Origin: Coprobacillus cateniformis
GTDB lineage: Bacteria > Bacillota_I > Bacilli_A > Erysipelotrichales > Coprobacillaceae
DNA length: 64,000 nt
Reading direction: 5' to 3'
Assembly (NCBI RefSeq): GCF_009767585.1
Contig: NZ_WSNW01000001.1
Location: 3,184,041-3,248,040, forward strand
The notes beneath the pieces are model-generated. The model did no database searches, was not told the origin of the DNA, and saw only the letters and a list, made by a program, of their open reading frames with translations. Position numbers and translations under genes: made by a program. The stretch's first letter is position 1. Every line of letters starts with the position of its first letter. Below, piece after piece: positions 39,994 to 47,942 of this stretch.

Positions 39994-40318
39994 TTCCTCC
40001 TATGAATTCTCGTTTGCCATCATATAAAAAAGTTTAAAAAGTATTTAAACACAAACGATATTGATAGGGTAATTATATACCTGTTCAATAACATTGGCAA
40101 TTGAAAGAGAAAGTTATTTTTTTGAGTAATGAAAGTTTTTATGTTGTTTTATGAATATGATCTTTATCATAAGCCTATTTGTTTAAACAGATAGGCTTAT
40201 GCATTCATTTTGAGAAAATAGATGTTTTCTATATTAATGAACAGTCCTAAGTATTGTATTTTAAGAGATGGCATGATTAATTGCCTTTGTTTTTAATGTT
40301 GAAAATTAAAATTAAGTA
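39994..40318. other. Gap upstream of the T-box unit
   Basis: AT-rich sequence between the hydrolase start and the T-box promoter. It contains the 34-bp palindrome at 40168-40201. I see no ORF with a ribosome binding site and no other recognisable element. Confidence 0.5.
40168..40201. repeat. 34-bp near-perfect palindrome
   Basis: CATAAGCCTAT (40168-40178) and ATAGGCTTATG (40191-40201) flank an inner TGTTTAAACA, giving one mismatch in 17 pairs. T-runs are absent on both sides, so a standard terminator is unlikely. Confidence 0.65.
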
Positions 40319-40346
40319 TTGACAATTGCAGACAATTCGTTATAAT
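40319..40346 (+). promoter_or_regulatory. Promoter of the T-box-controlled transporter operon
   Basis: TTGACA (40319-40324), a 16-bp spacer and TATAAT (40341-40346). Confidence 0.8.
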
Positions 40347-40361
40347 ACAGTTAAATATAAA

Positions 40362-40590
40362 AACTCAATGAAAAAGAGAGTAGTTTAAGGAAGTATCAAG
40401 CGAGCTAACGTTGGTGTGAGGTTAGTATACTGATTTAGATGAACCGCACTTTGGAGAGCAATATCTGAATTGAGTAGGATAATGAGTCAGTCTGCTTTAA
40501 AGACAAGAGGGGATATATCTTTGATATATCAACAAGAGTGGTACCGCGGAATCTTTCGTCTCTTAGTTTAAAACTAAGAGGCGTTTTTTT
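40362..40590 (+). promoter_or_regulatory. T-box riboswitch (tRNA-sensing leader)
   Basis: The T-box core AGAGTGGTACCGCGG (40535-40549) is followed by terminator CGTCTCTTAGTTT/AAACTAAGAGGCG and seven Ts. Stem I is recognisable: an AGTA/GAA loop-E pair (40379-40382 and 40441-40443) above a GTTTAA/TTAGAT helix, and the distal GTTGGTGTGAG loop. The codon next to the conserved purine reads CGC (40445-40447, Arg). CAC (His) or CCG (Pro) arise if the register shifts. Uncharged tRNA would switch on the downstream transporter. Confidence 0.93.
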
Positions 40591-40608
40591 ATTAGGGAGG
40601 TTGAGTTT

Positions 40609-40632
40609 ATGAGGATGAGTCTATTGCGGTAG
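40609..40632 (+). CDS. Seven-codon leader ORF with two Arg codons
   Basis: AGGGAGG (40594-40600) with 8-nt spacing precedes ATG 40609. The ORF encodes MRMSLLR and stops at TAG 40630. It lies between the T-box terminator and the transporter start. Translation is plausible from the ribosome site; function, if any, is unknown. Confidence 0.4.
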   Translation: MRMSLLR

Positions 40633-40690
40633 GTGAAACTATTCATTTATCAAGGTAAACAAATAAGACAAGAAAGAAGAGGGAAGAACT

Positions 40691-41449
40691 ATGAAAAAGA
40701 TATTAAAAGTGATGTTAGTTATTATGATGGCAGTTATGGTGACTGCTTGTGGTGGTGGAGACAATACTGATAGTGGCGATAAAAAAGAAACAAAATTATT
40801 GATTGGGATTTCGCCTGATTATCCACCATATGAATCTTTAAATACAAAGAATGAAATGGAAGGTTTTGATATTGATATGACTAAAGAATTGGTAGATATC
40901 ATGAATAAAAATGGTGGGAATTATTCTTATGAATTTAAACAAATGTCATTTGAGTCAATTCGTTCAAGTGTTGAAACAGATCAAGTTGATTTAGGAATTT
41001 CTGGATTTACGAAACATGATGAATGGGATGTTGAATGGTCACATAAATACAACGATTCAAAACAAGTTGCTTTAATTGCTGGTGATAGTAATATTAAGAC
41101 AGCTGCTGATTTAGAAGGTAAAAAAGTAGGGGCTCAAGTAGGAGCAACTGGTGAAACTTGTGCTAAAGATATTAAAAATGCTGATGTAAAAGCAGTTACA
41201 GATGTAAAAGTATTGGTTGAAACTTTAAGAACTGGTGGAGTAGATGCAGTTATTTTAGATTATGCAGTGGCTAAGAACTATGTTGATAATTCAGGATTTA
41301 AAATGATTGATCAAGCTTTATTGGAAGAAGAAAACTTAATTATTTCTAAAAAAGGAAATACTGAATTAATGAATGCTGTTAATAAAGCATTAGATGAATT
41401 TGTTGGTTCAGATAAATATAATGAATTAAAAGAAAAATGGGGAGCATAG
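40691..41449 (+). CDS. Polar amino-acid ABC transporter substrate-binding lipoprotein
   Basis: A 252-residue SBP_bac_3 family lipoprotein. The signal peptide ends in the lipobox VTAC with Cys20. The mature part opens with LLIGISPDYPPYESLN and EMEGFDIDMTKELVD, then shows DLGISGFTKHDEW and a hinge near DLEGKKVGAQVGATGE. This family binds Gln, Glu, Arg, Lys or His. The T-box upstream suggests Arg or His. First gene of a four-gene operon with permease, ATPase and aminotransferase. Confidence 0.93.
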   Translation: MKKILKVMLVIMMAVMVTACGGGDNTDSGDKKETKLLIGISPDYPPYESLNTKNEMEGFDIDMTKELVDIMNKNGGNYSYEFKQMSFESIRSSVETDQVDLGISGFTKHDEWDVEWSHKYNDSKQVALIAGDSNIKTAADLEGKKVGAQVGATGETCAKDIKNADVKAVTDVKVLVETLRTGGVDAVILDYAVAKNYVDNSGFKMIDQALLEEENLIISKKGNTELMNAVNKALDEFVGSDKYNELKEKWGA

Positions 41450-41457
41450 GAATATAG

Positions 41458-42138
41458 ATGGATGTACTTACAAAGTTTTTAACTCAGGACAATTTAATAT
41501 TTATGCTTCAAGGAGCAGGGTTGTCCTTGTTACTTGCGGCGATAGCTGTATGCTTAGGATTGATTTTAGGAACTTTAGGTGCTGCTGCAAAACTTTCTAA
41601 GTATAAAATATTACGTATTTTAGGAAATGTTTATGTTGAAGTTATCAGAGGAACACCAATGTTACTTCAAATCTTATTCTTTTATTTGGCTGTTCCATTG
41701 ATTATTCAATCAATCACTGGAGAAAGGTTTAATGCTGATCCATTTATTTGTGGTTTAATTGCATTAAGTATCAATAGTGGTGCTTATTCAACAGAACTGA
41801 TTAGAAGTGGGATTCAAGGTGTTGATAAAGGGCAGTGGGAAGCATGTGAGACAATTGGGATGAATTATATTCAGACTATGCGTCATGTCATTTTACCACA
41901 AGCTTTTAAAAGAATTGTTCCACCAATCGTTAGTGAATTTATTACGCTGATTAAGGATTCATCTTTAATCAGTTGTATTGGTGTTAGTGAATTGTTATTA
42001 AGAACACAAGTAATGGGAGCAAATTACTCTAATTATCTTGTTCCACTTGTGACTGCTGGATGTATGTATTTGGCTATGACATTAACAGTTTCATATTTTG
42101 CAAGAAGACTAGAAAGGAAGTTGGCTGCCAGTGATTAA
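41458..42138 (+). CDS. Polar amino-acid ABC transporter permease
   Basis: A 226-residue HisM/GlnP-type permease with about five helices. The family N-terminal region has GAGLSLLLAAIAVCLGLILG, and the EAA-like loop EACETIGMNYIQTMRHVILPQAFKRIVPP contacts the ATPase. It starts 8 bp after the binding protein gene and its stop overlaps the ATPase start. A single permease gene implies a homodimer. Confidence 0.93.
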   Translation: MDVLTKFLTQDNLIFMLQGAGLSLLLAAIAVCLGLILGTLGAAAKLSKYKILRILGNVYVEVIRGTPMLLQILFFYLAVPLIIQSITGERFNADPFICGLIALSINSGAYSTELIRSGIQGVDKGQWEACETIGMNYIQTMRHVILPQAFKRIVPPIVSEFITLIKDSSLISCIGVSELLLRTQVMGANYSNYLVPLVTAGCMYLAMTLTVSYFARRLERKLAASD

Positions 42139-42856
42139 AGTAGAAAATATGACAAAACAATTCAATAGTTTAAAAGCAGTTGATGACGTTTCTTTAGAAA
42201 TTAAAAAAGGTGAGATTGTTTGTTTAATTGGACCATCTGGTTCAGGGAAAAGTACTGTTTTAAGATGTATTCATGGTTTAGAGAAGCCAGAAAAAGGGGC
42301 TGTTTACTTAAATGATCAATTATTAGACCCTAAAGAAGAACATTATCGTGAATTAAGAAATAAAATGGGATTTGTCTTTCAGCACTTCAATTTATTTCCC
42401 AATATGACAGTGTTAGAAAATTTAACTTTAGCACCAATTCAAGTTATGAAAAAATCAAAAGAAGAAGCGAAAGAGATTGCTTGCCAATATTTAAAAAGAG
42501 TTGGCTTATTGGATAAGAAAGACGAGTATCCAAACAAGTTATCAGGTGGACAAAAACAACGTGTAGCAATTGCGAGAAGTTTGTGTATGAATCCTGAGAT
42601 TATGTTATTTGATGAACCTACAAGTGCTCTGGATCCAGAGATGGTTATTGAAGTTTTAGAAGTTATGCAGGAACTAGCAAAAGAAGGAATGACAATGGTT
42701 GTTGTTACACATGAAATGGGATTTGCTAGGACAGTTGCTGATCGTGTTATCTTCTTAGAAGATGGTAAGATTATTGAGGAAAATAGTTCAAAAGCATTCT
42801 TTTCTCAGCCCAAAACAGAAAGAGCCCAAGACTTCTTGAATAAGGTCATGCATTAA
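42131..42856 (+). CDS. Polar amino-acid ABC transporter ATP-binding protein (GlnQ/HisP type)
   Basis: A 241-residue ATPase. Walker A GPSGSGKST (about 34-42), Q-loop VFQHFNLFPNM, signature LSGGQKQR, Walker B IMLFDEPTSALD and H-loop VVTHEMGFA. The start is GTG 42131, overlapping the permease stop by 8 bp; the first in-frame ATG is seven codons in and would remove the beta strand before Walker A. It overlaps the next gene at TAATG. Confidence 0.94.
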   Translation: MIKVENMTKQFNSLKAVDDVSLEIKKGEIVCLIGPSGSGKSTVLRCIHGLEKPEKGAVYLNDQLLDPKEEHYRELRNKMGFVFQHFNLFPNMTVLENLTLAPIQVMKKSKEEAKEIACQYLKRVGLLDKKDEYPNKLSGGQKQRVAIARSLCMNPEIMLFDEPTSALDPEMVIEVLEVMQELAKEGMTMVVVTHEMGFARTVADRVIFLEDGKIIEENSSKAFFSQPKTERAQDFLNKVMH

Positions 42857-43971
42857 TGAAAATTGCAGAGTTTGAAGTTGAAACTTGGATGACAGATCAT
42901 GAAAATCATTGTCGATATAATTTGACAGAGACATGTGTGTCATCCTTGTCTTTAAATGACCTTCAAAAATATGTTCAAGAAGATATTTCTAAAACAATAA
43001 TGTCAATGACCTTGGACTATGGTCCAATAGTTGGGTCATCTCGTCTTAAACAAGCTATTTTGTCTTTATATGAAACAGGTACTGTAGAGAATATTACCAT
43101 CGCACATGGTGCAATCAATGCTAATGAGTTGGTTATGATATCATTGCTAGAACCGGGCGACCATATTGTCAGTCTATTTCCATCTTATCAACAAATGTAC
43201 GACTTTCCTAAATCATTGGGCTGTGAAGTGTCTTTGATTCATTTATCTGAAGAAAAAAAATGGATGCCAACAATTGAAGATTTTAAACAATGTATGAGAA
43301 ATAATACAAAGATGATTTGTTTAAATTCACCTAATAATCCAACGGGAACAACACTGCCATTATCATTTATGAAAGAACTTATCACTTTGGCTAAGGATTT
43401 TGATTGTTATATTTTGTGTGATGAAATTTATCGGGGTGTCAATACCATTACCCAAACTATGTCTCCTTCATTTAGTGATTATTATGAGAAAGCTATCGTG
43501 ACACAGAGTCTATCAAAAGTCTTTTCATTTCCTGGGCTTCGCTTAGGTTGGATAAAAGGTTCTAAAGAGGTTGTTCACACAATTGATATGCGTAGAGATT
43601 ATCATATTATTAGTAGTGGACCAATGGACGATTATCTTGCATGTCTTGTTCTTGAAAACAAAGAGCATATTATCAAGAGAAGTCTTTATATTTGTGATGA
43701 AAGTAAAAAAATATTAAAATCATGGTTAGAACAAGAGCATTTGGTGTCTTGTGTTATTCCTGATGAAGGAACAGTTTGTTTCTTGAAATATGAAGTTGAT
43801 ATGCCATCTATTGAATTCTGTGAAAAATTACAGGCAGAAACAGGTATATTCTTTGTTCCAGGAAGTGCGTTTGGAGTGGAAAATCATTTACGATTTGGAT
43901 TGACTCATTTAAATGAGATTAAAGAAGGATTACCATTGTTTTCACAATGGTTAAGACAATTTGATAAATAG
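42856..43971 (+). CDS. PLP-dependent class I/II aminotransferase
   Basis: A 371-residue fold-type I enzyme. SPNNPTGT is the substrate and PLP-binding motif, CDEIYRG holds the PLP-pyridine Asp, and QSLSKVFSFPGLRLGW contains the Schiff-base Lys. It overlaps the ATPase stop by one base, so it is translated from the transporter message. The close coupling suggests it acts on the imported amino acid or a derivative. Similar enzymes are annotated loosely as capreomycidine synthase-like, which I cannot confirm. Its ribosome site lies inside the ATPase gene. Confidence 0.88.
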   Translation: MKIAEFEVETWMTDHENHCRYNLTETCVSSLSLNDLQKYVQEDISKTIMSMTLDYGPIVGSSRLKQAILSLYETGTVENITIAHGAINANELVMISLLEPGDHIVSLFPSYQQMYDFPKSLGCEVSLIHLSEEKKWMPTIEDFKQCMRNNTKMICLNSPNNPTGTTLPLSFMKELITLAKDFDCYILCDEIYRGVNTITQTMSPSFSDYYEKAIVTQSLSKVFSFPGLRLGWIKGSKEVVHTIDMRRDYHIISSGPMDDYLACLVLENKEHIIKRSLYICDESKKILKSWLEQEHLVSCVIPDEGTVCFLKYEVDMPSIEFCEKLQAETGIFFVPGSAFGVENHLRFGLTHLNEIKEGLPLFSQWLRQFDK

Positions 43972-43973
43972 TT

Positions 43974-43999
43974 AAAGGAGGATGAAATAATCCTCCTTT
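43974..43999. terminator. Terminator between the transporter operon and the flippase gene
   Basis: Stem AAAGGAGGAT/ATCCTCCTTT with a 6-nt loop, between convergent genes. Confidence 0.75.
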
Positions 44000-45299
44000 A
44001 TGCTTCTCTATAAACATATTTATAAACATGATAAATGGATAACACCAGAGTTGTAAATAGACCAATCAGCATAACCATAGCAACACTTAAAACATGATAG
44101 CGAGGAGTTAATATTAATAAGCAGACAAATTCAATAATGACTTCTAGAGTGCTCATCATGAACATTTCTTTATTCTTATTGAGAGCCTGAAGTGTTGCAC
44201 TTAAGGGGGTCTGCAAATAAAAGAGGGTAAAAGGAATAGACATGTATTTTAGATAATCATAACCGTTGTTTGTGTTATACATAAACAGCAGGCACTTGTC
44301 GCCCCAAAAGTAAAATAACAAAGTAAATGGTAAACTGATAAGGAAGCAAACGATAACACCATAAATAACATGTTTCCGTAAGTCTCTTAGACGCCGGTAT
44401 GCTATATCTTTATTTAAAATGGGAAGTAATAAACGTAAAACAACGTTGTTGAAGAATGTTGGAGTAACAAGCAATGATATAACATAGCCACTGATAATAG
44501 CATATTGCATATGAATATCTGATTCATTAATATTTAATTTGGTTAAAATTGCCACCAGAACAATTGGCTCAATAAAGTTATAGCATGTATGCAAAATGCG
44601 TGAGCCTGTTAAAGGTAGGGCGATATTCATCATGTCTTTGAGAATGAAATGATCTTTAAAGTATTCAATGGGGTGGTAGGTTACATTAACTTTGCGATGC
44701 ATTTTGAAATATAAATAAATGATAGATGCAAGTTCACCAACGCTCATAGCGAGTATTGCAATAGAAACAAGATAAGTCATATCAAGGTTTACAAATGATT
44801 TAATCATAAAATAAGTGAAAATAATTCGAGCAACTTCTTCAAGTAATTGAGCAACTGATAAAGTCCAAACATCTTCTTTTCCTAAATAATAATTCTTAAT
44901 AATTCCACTAATAGCAACCAAAGGAATAAAAGGCAGCATAGTTAAAAGTGGATAATAGGCTTGATCTTGTTTTAAAAAATCATGGGCTATAATTTGTGAA
45001 AAACATAAAATAGATAACATTATCAAAAGACAAGAGGCAAAACATATCAGAATTGCTGAGATTATGACTTTCTTATTGTTGTATTTTGGATGTGAAATTA
45101 ATCGAAAGACAGCAGACGGAATGGAAAACTGGGCTAAGGTTATACACAAAGAAAGTGTCGGAATAACCAAAATGTATAATGCCATACCTTGTTCACTTAA
45201 AAGTCTCGATAAAAGCATTCTGTTAAACACTGAGAAGACCTTGGTTATGAGGGTACTGCCACTTAAGATAATAAATGAATTAATCAATTTTCTTTTCAT
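43998..45299 (-). CDS. SpoVB/MurJ-like oligosaccharide flippase (MVF family)
   Basis: A 433-residue protein with about twelve to fourteen helices. The N-terminus FIILSGSTLITKVFSVFNRMLLSRLL and the AQFSIPSAVFRLIS loop fit the polysaccharide biosynthesis/MOP export fold. LPLTGSRILHTCYNFIEPIVLV opens the second half. SpoVB-type proteins flip lipid-linked cell-wall precursors. Conserved linkage to the comN-recJ block supports a SpoVB-type assignment. It is divergent from comN, 80 bp apart. Confidence 0.85.
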   Translation of the reverse strand: MKRKLINSFIILSGSTLITKVFSVFNRMLLSRLLSEQGMALYILVIPTLSLCITLAQFSIPSAVFRLISHPKYNNKKVIISAILICFASCLLIMLSILCFSQIIAHDFLKQDQAYYPLLTMLPFIPLVAISGIIKNYYLGKEDVWTLSVAQLLEEVARIIFTYFMIKSFVNLDMTYLVSIAILAMSVGELASIIYLYFKMHRKVNVTYHPIEYFKDHFILKDMMNIALPLTGSRILHTCYNFIEPIVLVAILTKLNINESDIHMQYAIISGYVISLLVTPTFFNNVVLRLLLPILNKDIAYRRLRDLRKHVIYGVIVCFLISLPFTLLFYFWGDKCLLFMYNTNNGYDYLKYMSIPFTLFYLQTPLSATLQALNKNKEMFMMSTLEVIIEFVCLLILTPRYHVLSVAMVMLIGLFTTLVLSIYHVYKYVYREA

Positions 45300-45378
45300 A
45301 AAACACTTCCTTTATTGGTGATTTTCCTTTATAATAAATATGTTGAAAAATTGAGAAATATGTTAGGAAGTGCAGTAA

Positions 45379-45666
45379 ATGGAAATCAATCTCAAGAATA
45401 ACTTGCCATTAGATATTCTTTTTTTAATTCGAATCAAGGCTAATGAGTTCAAGACAGAGGGGGTTCATGATATCGATGCTAGTGATATTAAAGAATACCT
45501 TTATAAAATCAAATGGAAAAATGAAGAAACATTGGCTATGTGTGATGTGATTGATGATATTATGTCTCTTCGTTTTTCGGAGGTCTTTGATTATTTAAAA
45601 GTGAAAGTGATTAAAGAAGCGTCGTCTTTGAATTTAAATGATTTTAGTGAATTGATTGCGAAATAA
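45379..45666 (+). CDS. comN: ComN-type post-transcriptional regulator
   Basis: A 95-residue small protein similar in size and position to Bacillus subtilis ComN (YrzD). That protein controls comE mRNA and lies beside spoVB and upstream of recJ-apt-relA. DILFLIRIKANEFKTEG and the central YLYKIKWKNEE motif fit the family. The sequence match is by pattern and synteny only. GGAAGTGCAGTAA precedes the ATG. Gene order here is spoVB-like (divergent), comN, recJ, apt, rel. Confidence 0.72.
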   Translation: MEINLKNNLPLDILFLIRIKANEFKTEGVHDIDASDIKEYLYKIKWKNEETLAMCDVIDDIMSLRFSEVFDYLKVKVIKEASSLNLNDFSELIAK

Positions 45667-45705
45667 CTGTTAGTCAGTTATTTTTCTTTTTAAGGAGAAT
45701 ATATT

Positions 45706-47328
45706 ATGGAATATAAAATTATAGAACCAAAAAAATATCAAGATATTCAAAATCAATATCAAGTCAATTCCTTATTGGCCAAAGTTATTGATATTCATGA
45801 ATATGATCAAGAGACTTTACAAACACTATTAAGTCCTAGACTCATCTATCATGATTTTTCTTTGTTTGAAGAAGCTGATATGACATTAGAAAGAATTCAT
45901 GAGGCTATTGAGAATGAAGAAAAAATATGCATTTATGGTGATTATGATTGTGATGGAATCTTAGCAACAACGATTCTTGTCCAGGCGTTTGCAGAATTAG
46001 GAGTACAGGTAGGTTATCATATTCCTAATCGTTTTGATGATGGCTATGGATTAAATGCTGCTAGAGTGAAGCAAATGGCTCAAAGAGGATATTCTTTAAT
46101 CATTACAGTTGATAATGGTGTGAAAGCTTTTGATGCTGTAGAGTGTGCAAATGAGTTAGGTGTTGATGTCATTATTACAGATCATCATCAATTTGATAAT
46201 GATTTGCCTGACGCTATGTCTTTTATTCATACCAAACTTTCACCAGAATATCCTTTTAAAGAAATATCAGGTGGGTTTGTTGCTTATAAATTGGCGAGTG
46301 CATTATTAGAGAAACAAGATAAATATTTATATTGTTTGGCAGCTATTACAACGATTTCTGATATGATGCCTTTATTAGATGAGAACCGTTCTCTTGTTAA
46401 AAAAGCATTGACTTTTATGAAGAGTGAAAAATATCCATCTTTAGAATTATTATTAGGAGATCAGCAAAGCTATACGACAACAACAATAGGTTTTACAATT
46501 GCTCCTAAAATCAATTCATTTGGAAGATTGCCAGAATTATGCAATCCGAATATTCTGGTTAAATATTTCTTAAAGGATGCACCAAGAGATTTAATGATGA
46601 AAGTTGCTCAAATGGCGACACAAATTAATTCAAAAAGACAGGCTTTAACAAATGAACAATATACTTTGGCAAGTGAAAAAATGAATGATGAATTTTTATA
46701 TTGGGCTAGCGAAGATGTTCATGAGGGGCTGGTTGGATTAATTGCTGGTAAATATACTCGTCAATATGAAAGACCAAGTTTTGTTATGCATTATGATAAA
46801 CAACTTGGTATATATAAAGGCAGTGCGAGAAGTGTTGATGGATTTTCTTTGCATGAATTTTTCACTGCTCATAGTGAGCAATTTGTGGCTTTTGGAGGGC
46901 ATTCTTTAGCTGGTGGATTTAGTATTGATGAAGACCATTTTGAATCTTTTTATCATTGTATAGAAGAGAATTTAAAGGATGTTGAACTTCATGCAACGAC
47001 CAATGCTTTATTGATTGATGAAAATGATTTAAGTATTGAAAATATAGAATCTTTGGCTATGTTGGAACCTTTTGGGATGGGAAATGAAGAGCCTTTATAT
47101 CTTTTGAAAGATGTTCCTGTCATGAAATTTTATCAGTTAAGTGGAGGAAAACATTTAAAAATGGATATTGATTTTCCTCGTACAAAGATGACTGCATTGT
47201 ATTTTCAACAAGGACAGTTATTTGATGAATTAAAGGATAAAAAATATATAAGTATTGTTGGCACTTTAAGTGTAAATGAATTTAGAAATCAAAAGAGTAT
47301 AAATTTTATTATAAAAGATATTGTATAG
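45706..47328 (+). CDS. recJ: Single-stranded-DNA-specific exonuclease RecJ
   Basis: A 540-residue 5'-3' ssDNA exonuclease. DHH-family motifs are YGDYDCDGILATT (about 78-90), VDNGVKAFDA, TDHHQF (about 160-165) and, in the DHHA1 part, FGGHSLAGGFSI. An OB-type C-terminal domain follows. It is close to the E. coli length and shorter than the roughly 786-residue B. subtilis protein, which has an extra C-terminal region. AAGGAGAATATATT precedes the ATG. First gene of the recJ-apt-rel block. Confidence 0.95.
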   Translation: MEYKIIEPKKYQDIQNQYQVNSLLAKVIDIHEYDQETLQTLLSPRLIYHDFSLFEEADMTLERIHEAIENEEKICIYGDYDCDGILATTILVQAFAELGVQVGYHIPNRFDDGYGLNAARVKQMAQRGYSLIITVDNGVKAFDAVECANELGVDVIITDHHQFDNDLPDAMSFIHTKLSPEYPFKEISGGFVAYKLASALLEKQDKYLYCLAAITTISDMMPLLDENRSLVKKALTFMKSEKYPSLELLLGDQQSYTTTTIGFTIAPKINSFGRLPELCNPNILVKYFLKDAPRDLMMKVAQMATQINSKRQALTNEQYTLASEKMNDEFLYWASEDVHEGLVGLIAGKYTRQYERPSFVMHYDKQLGIYKGSARSVDGFSLHEFFTAHSEQFVAFGGHSLAGGFSIDEDHFESFYHCIEENLKDVELHATTNALLIDENDLSIENIESLAMLEPFGMGNEEPLYLLKDVPVMKFYQLSGGKHLKMDIDFPRTKMTALYFQQGQLFDELKDKKYISIVGTLSVNEFRNQKSINFIIKDIV

Positions 47329-47387
47329 ATTCTTTATTATTATGATGAATTTTGGTATAATAAAGAAACAAGGAGGGCTTTTTAGCT

Positions 47388-47900
47388 ATGGATTTAAAGA
47401 AATATATAGCAGATATACCTGATTTTCCTGAACCAGGTGTTCTGTTTAGAGATGTCACACCTTTACTTGCTGATAAAGATGCTTATCAAGAGTCTGTTCG
47501 TTTGTTAGCTGAATTTGGTAAGGATAAAAACGTAGATGTTATTGCTGGACCAGAAGCACGTGGGTTTTTATTTGGATGTCCTGTTGCTTTAGAATTGGGA
47601 TGTGGATTTGTTCCAGTAAGAAAACCTGGGAAATTACCAAGAGAAATTTTGTCTAAGACTTATGAATTAGAATATGGTCATAATGAAATTCAAATGCACA
47701 GTGATAGTATTAAGCCAGGGCAAAATGTTTTGATTGTTGATGATTTATTAGCAACAGGAGGGACTGTTGAAGCTGCTGTGTCTTTAATTGAACAAATGGG
47801 TGGAAATGTCGTAGGAATTGCTTTCTTGATTGAATTAGAAGCATTAAAAGGAAGAGACCTTTTAAAAGGATATGATATTTATTCTGTCTTAAAGTATTAA
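47388..47900 (+). CDS. apt: Adenine phosphoribosyltransferase
   Basis: A 170-residue purine salvage enzyme making AMP from adenine and PRPP. IPDFPEPGVLFRDVTPLL is the family N-terminus, GPEARGFLFG the substrate loop, and VLIVDDLLATGGT (about 107-119) the PRPP-binding motif. AAGGAGGGCTTTTTAGCT precedes the ATG. It lies between recJ and rel as in many Firmicutes. Confidence 0.97.
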   Translation: MDLKKYIADIPDFPEPGVLFRDVTPLLADKDAYQESVRLLAEFGKDKNVDVIAGPEARGFLFGCPVALELGCGFVPVRKPGKLPREILSKTYELEYGHNEIQMHSDSIKPGQNVLIVDDLLATGGTVEAAVSLIEQMGGNVVGIAFLIELEALKGRDLLKGYDIYSVLKY

Positions 47901-47922
47901 AAAGAGACATTGTCTCTTTTTT
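47899..47922 (+). terminator. Terminator between apt and rel
   Basis: AAAGAGAC/GTCTCTTT stem with a T-run. It may only partly separate apt from rel, since rel has no clear promoter of its own before its ribosome site. Confidence 0.7.
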
Positions 47923-47942
47923 CATAAATGAAAGGAGGAAGA

